The translations under genes and the position numbers were made by a program. A DNA stretch of 64,000 nucleotides from Cucumis sativus. Taxonomy: Eukaryota > Streptophyta > Magnoliopsida > Cucurbitales > Cucurbitaceae. The stretch is from NCBI RefSeq assembly GCF_000004075.3, contig NC_026655.2:310001-374000 (forward strand), written 5' to 3'. This document shows positions 59,207 through 64,000 of this stretch, piece by piece; position 1 is the first letter of the stretch, and each line of letters opens with the position of its first letter. Under the pieces are notes generated by a model that saw only the letters and a program-made list of their open reading frames with translations, made no database searches and had not been told where the DNA came from.

Positions 59207-62200
59207 ATGGAGGCAGGGAAAGTGGTTCTTCCTAACATTGAAGCTGGTCTTAAACCACTTCACTCTCTCAAATCTACAGATCCGCCACTCTGGCTTGCTC
59301 CAAGCCCTTCCCTATCTCAAGTGGCTCGCCTTGCTTCACAGAGTTTATTTTCTATGCTGAAACCATTCAATCCTAAATCCCCATTTGATCATCTCCTGGT
59401 TGATGGATTTGATGCTGAGCAGATATGGCAACAAATTGACCTCCAATCACAACCTCTTTTGGCGAGTGTTCGCCGGGATTTGAAGCGGTTTGAGAAGAAT
59501 CCAGAAGCAATTTCGAACCTGAAGGTTTCTTTGGAGGATAAGAAGAAGGTTATTCAAGAGATGGGTGTAGAGTCGGGAGAAGAAAGTGATGATTTTGAGG
59601 AGGATATGAAGGAGCTTGATGAAGAAGAAGAAGAAGACGATGAGGAAGATGAGGAGGAGGAAGAGGAGGACTGTGATGACAGAGAAGATGGAGACACTGA
59701 GGAAGGAGAGAAGGAAAAGAGTGATGATGAAGTTGAGGGAGAAGAAGGTAATGGTGGAATTGAGGATGGATTTTTGAAGCTAAAAGAGCTGGAGGAATTT
59801 ATGGAGGAGGATGAGGTAAGAGAATATGGTTTACAGAAGAAGAAAGATGGTAAGAAGGAAAAGAAACCGAGGAAGACAGAAGAAGAATCTGATGACGACG
59901 AAGATGATGAGGTGAAGGCACATTGCTTAGTCAAACTGATCATAACATTTTTTTTACTAATGAGGGTTTATTTCTAATATTGTTTCTTGTTCCAGAATTT
60001 GTTTATTGAAGATATTTGCTGTTTTGGTAATTTAAAGTTGTTTCTTTCTTCCTTTGTAGCTTGAGGAGTTTGACCTCCATGGTGAGGAGGATGAAGATTC
60101 TAGCAAACTGGACAATGCGAGGTATGTGGAGTCATTTGTTCTTCCGCACGCTTATAAATGACAAACTCCTTAAACTGATGGAAGTACTCGATTGCATTGT
60201 TCATAGTTTCACTGTCATTTTACTAGTCTAGCGTAGTAGTAGTCTTCATTTTTAAAATAGTTGATTTATGGTTACTATCTAATGCAATAGACGACTCTGA
60301 TACTAGTAGAATTTTTATGCACTTAAACTGACAGTAATCAGTAACTGATTTTAGTACAACTTATGTATATGGTTTGGAAAAGAAAACTTGAAGTTGTTGA
60401 GAAGGATACTTTGCATGCCAAAAGGATCCACTTACTTTTCACTTTTCAGAATACCCATTTTTGTTTAGTTTTCCTATTGCAGCAGGCTGACCATCATCTC
60501 TTCACTCTGCTAATGTAATTCTCCATTGCATCAATTTTGTTGTCGTTAGTGTTTGATGTCTCATGATCTCTTTGTCCATTTAATTAAGTGGTAAAAAAGT
60601 TTGTCATCCAATGACATCTCATTAAAGGCCTCTATTAGAAAACTTTCAGAATGTTAAATCTTCACTTTACTTTTTTCCTTTAAACTTGTGAATTGAGTAA
60701 TTCATTAATATTGTGTCATGTTAATAATTTTTTTGTTAATTGTTTTTTAATCAGTTTCAATAAAATTATGGATATTCTATTTTTTTTTCTTTAAAATTTT
60801 AGCTTTCAATAGATGCCAAACAACACCTTTTTTTTTTTACAGATACGAAGACTTTTTTGGTGCTAAAAAGAAGAATCATGTGAGAAGAAATAAATTGACA
60901 AATGGATCAGAGTCTGAACTCTCGGATTCAGGTGATGAAGAGGAAGAAAATGAAGCATATACAGAACCGGTACATATCTTCCTCCACAACGTCAGCTTCT
61001 AATTCTAAATTGATAGGTGCTTTTCTTCTTGTGAATACTCATTTTAGTTTTTGATTTTGAGTTGCATACATAGAAGTCAGAAAATCTCTCAACTCATCAA
61101 AAGAAACTTAAGAAGCTTCAGTCTGAAATAGAGATGATGGAGAAAGCAAACTTGGAGCCAAAAACGTGGACCATGCAGGGAGAGGTAAAGTCACCATTTT
61201 ATTGATTTTCTTACTTTCTATGAGATACGATCATTTCAAGGCATTGTAAGCTACATCTTTTATAACAGGTAACCGCCGCGAAAAGACCTAAGAATAGTGC
61301 CCTGGAAGTTGATCTAGATTTTGAGCACAATGTGAGACCACCACCTGTAATCACAGAAGAGGTTACAGCAACATTGGAAGAGATGATTCAGAAAAGAATC
61401 CTTGAGGTACGTTTCTCTTCTCTAAACGAGTAATTTTTAATGTTTTTGATGTTATTGTTTGTTCATATGTTCTTAAACTTTTGTTTGGTTAATACAATAG
61501 GTTTTTCTTCTTACTTAATCATAGTTTATCTATTGAATAAAGACCGGGCGTCTGGATAACTGCATTCGGAGCTGACAGATCAAGACGTTGAAGAGCTTGA
61601 TTTAAAGTGGCCGTATGCATCTGATAAAAATATTTGACTGGTGTTGTCTTATGCTTTGTTTTCAGGGTCGTTTTGACGAAGTTCAGAAAGCACCTAAACG
61701 ACCTACTAAAGCACCTAGAGAAATCAAAGAGTTGGTCAGTATTCTTTTATGGTACTCTTTTCTCTGTGTTTCACGTACATAATTCAGAAATATATACAAT
61801 GTGTATGTGTTATGTGAATTCATTCATGGCGCTTTTCTTGCTCGAGGATTTTGATATTCTTTTCTCTTCTCTTAACAGGATGAGAATAAAAGCAAGAAAG
61901 GTCTTGGTGAACTATACGAGGTTTGTGTTCCTTTTAAAAAAAGATGCATCATTAACTTAACCCCCTTTGCTGCCATGCCATATTTTCCAACTGCATGTCT
62001 TTCAGTTATGGAATTAATCGATTTCTTAATCTCATTCTTTCCTTCCAGGAAGAGTATGTTGAAAAGACTAATTTGGCTACAGCCCCACCGTCATTCACCG
62101 ATGAAGCAAAGACAGAGGTACAGTGCATCAAATGTTCTTATTGGTCTTTCTAACTATTTGAATTTGGATAATCAGGAACATTTACTCTAAAACCTTTCCC

Positions 62201-62919
62201 ATTGACGATATCCTTACCTCGTCTTTTTCTCTAATCAGGCGAGCATTCTTTTCAAGAAACTTTGCTCCAAGTTGGATGCTCTCTCTCATTACCACTACGC
62301 TCCAAAACCTGTATGCTCCTCATACATCTTTTTGAATTTTATACTGTATTGACCATTTTTCTGGCCATTTTCTCATCTAAATGTTAATTTCTTGCTCATA
62401 AAGGTTATAGAGGATATGTCTATATCAACGAATGTCCCTGCTCTAGCAATGGAAGAGGTAACTGCTCTTCTAGTTCAATTCCCGTGTATAAATTACGTAG
62501 CTGACTACACAAGCTAATGTTTTAATTATGTTCTGTGGCTAGGTTGCTCCTGTTGCTGTCTCCGATGCGGCAATGCTTGCTCCAGAGGAAGTCTTTGCAG
62601 GAAAAGGTGAAATCAAAGAAGCAGCAGAACTTACACAATCTGACAGGAAGAGGAGGAGGGCCAGCAAGAAAAGGAAATATAAAGGTAAAAATAAAACAAA
62701 AATAGATAGGCTCACGACATGGTCGTATAGGAATGAATTGTTCGCTTGATTCTAATAGTCTGAGTCTTACAGCCATGGTTGCCAAAAGAGACGCAAAGAA
62801 ATCAGGAAATACTACAGCTCCAAATGCCAATGAAGGTAATGCTTGTTTAATTTTTTCAATGTTTTCATGGAACCATTGCAACCTCATCTCTAACTATTTT
62901 CAATATTTTAGGCCAATGA
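59207..62919 (+). CDS. MPP10: U3 small nucleolar ribonucleoprotein MPP10
   Basis: Thirteen exons encode 553 residues: 59207-59911, 60060-60121, 60843-60969, 61074-61184, 61269-61406, 61666-61734, 61879-61920, 62049-62117, 62239-62310, 62404-62457, 62543-62684, 62773-62835, 62912-62919. MPP10 is part of the nucleolar U3 processome that cleaves pre-18S rRNA, working with IMP3 and IMP4. Family marks are SPFDHLLVDGFDAEQIWQQI near residue 60-85, a long Asp/Glu tract (about 125-235), YEDFFGAKKK, LEPKTWTMQGEV, ALEVDLDFEHNVRPPP, the KGLGELYEEEY segment, LCSKLDALSHYHYAPKP and the Lys/Arg-rich DRKRRRASKKRKYK. The ATG at 59207 follows a TTTACAG acceptor and gives the usual plant start; the frame is open further upstream. 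The acidic tract is coded by GAA/GAG/GAT repeats and creates a Ser-rich frame on the other strand, which is not a gene. The last exon is very short, and a different terminal exon is possible (see findings). Confidence 0.93.
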
Positions 62920-64000
62920 AGATTCATATTATTATTCAACAATTCTTGAAAGTCTTTTCCATCAATGCCTCAAGATCCCAAGAACAGAAAAATTACAGAA
63001 AATGGAATTCGCTAACTTAATTTTGATGAGCCGAAAACCGAATAGCTCGAGGACAGTCTTGGATGTTGAATTTCCACATTTTTTCACTTGTGGCATCCAA
63101 GAAAAGTACGAAAATGGTATCGTTATGATATTTTTTTTGCAGCCATTTCCATCATAAGAGTTACCAAGGACGAATTAGAAGCTAAGATGTAAAAAAATCC
63201 AAATTTTGTGCTTTTGCTTCCCCTTCCTTTTATTGCATTTTTTTCCATTAAAAAAATGTACTTACATACAGTTAAGATCAATTAAAGCGAGCATGGATTT
63301 ATTTACCAATTTACGTTGAAATTCATGGATGTATTCAGTCACAATAATTCTACTAAGTCAGACCATCTAGAACTGTATTTTTTTTTACCATTTCTCCCAA
63401 TTACTTCCTCATTTCTTTCCTTTCCTCTTGTTTTTCTTTTTCTTCTTGAGTTGAAAATAGAAGACCAACCAGAATAATAAACTAATGGTGGTCAATCCAT
63501 GTGTTTTCACCACGTCGAACGGACGCCAATTAATTGAACCATCATGGTAATTGATGCATCAAAGTTCTACGATGAAAGGTCAATAAAATATCAATTAACT
63601 TGTAAAGGAACAAAACACTTTGGGAACATGGCAAATTTCGTTTTTGTTACTTAGTCAATAAATAAAACAAAAAGGAACCTGAAAGGAAGTAATGAATTCA
63701 AAAACCACCTTATTGTTAAAGCTAGGAAGTGGCTTGGGAGATAAGAAATGACAAAGTGAGGAGACAGAATGATGCCTTTTTCCCCTAAACCCTATCTTCT
63801 TCCTCATTCCTTTATTTGAAAATCTCTACCCCTTTGCTACCCCATTGACCCGGGTCATGCACTACTCTTCAATCGATTCCCATTTTCTTTCTTTTATAAA
63901 ATGTATCAATTAGATAGTATAAGATTTTATATTCTAATACGAATAGAATATCTTACCTAGAGATGTTACTATCGCGTTACTAAGATTAGATACTTTCGTG
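62920..64000. other. 3' flank of MPP10 and window end
   Basis: No gene is seen. An alternative terminal exon candidate for MPP10 lies at 63143-63192. A perfect 12-bp palindrome TGACCCGGGTCA is at 63846-63857, and a telo-box-like AAACCCTA at 63787-63794 lies in a CT-rich stretch that may be the promoter of a gene beyond the window. Confidence 0.5.

Noticed and set aside
59554-59943. 129-codon Ser-rich frame on the minus strand
   Set aside because: It is the complement of the Asp/Glu tract of MPP10 (GAA/GAG codons read as TTC/CTC and shifted to Ser codons). It has no start context, no family and lies wholly inside a real exon.
1-64000. CRISPR arrays, operons, organellar or viral insertions
   Set aside because: No regularly spaced short repeats with unique spacers, no chloroplast or mitochondrial gene fragments, and no viral polymerase or capsid motifs were seen in any frame I inspected.

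Overview
The window is nuclear DNA from a eudicot plant. It is AT-rich, its genes are split by phase-consistent GT-AG introns with long AT-rich intergenic gaps, and it carries plant-only families: plastid-targeted acetolactate synthase, an IDD/SHOOT GRAVITROPISM-type protein, CYP94 and a plant F-box/MYND protein. Protein style and a palindromic repeat family I associate with Cucumis suggest a cucurbit, but that assignment is from memory and not proven by the sequence.

Layout: ALS (862-2859, +, one exon); a zinc-finger-less IDD-tail protein (8315-8842, -, one exon); tRNA-Leu(AAG) (10808-10888, -); a 7.6 kb gene-poor gap; an F-box/MYND protein (18461-19733, +, 3 exons); a purple acid phosphatase of the PAP1/PAP27 type (23811-30940, +, 12 exons); a decayed coding remnant (about 32383-33064, -); snurportin-1 (33148-38927, -, 7 exons); the SnRK1 gamma subunit KING1 (40026-42411, -, 6 exons); a small SAP-domain protein (44361-47236, +, 6 exons, one GC-AG intron); tRNA-Leu(UAG) (51644-51723, +); a CYP94B-like P450 (52217-54454, +, 2 exons); and the U3 processome protein MPP10 (59207-62919, +, 13 exons). 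I assembled every multi-exon model by eye from splice sites, reading phase and family similarity, and all close in frame.

The genes do not form one pathway. They cover branched-chain amino-acid synthesis, gravitropism/starch-type transcription control, protein turnover, a metallophosphatase, snRNP import, energy signalling, jasmonate turnover and rRNA processing. Their order nevertheless looks ancient. As I recall the Arabidopsis map, ALS, a SHOOT GRAVITROPISM-like gene, KING1 and CYP94B3 lie in the same relative order at At3g48560 to At3g48520. The PAP27/F-box-MYND pair and the CYP94B1/SAP pair are neighbours on chromosome 5.

Intergenic DNA and introns hold most of the unusual structure: a palindrome-rich MITE-like family in several copies, a 400-bp foldback element, a minisatellite in PAP intron 1, a 97-bp LINE 3' end with a 19-bp target-site duplication inserted into a tRNA-like element, and G-rich tracts next to a tRNA gene. 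I found no CRISPR array, operon, organellar insertion or new multi-gene system.
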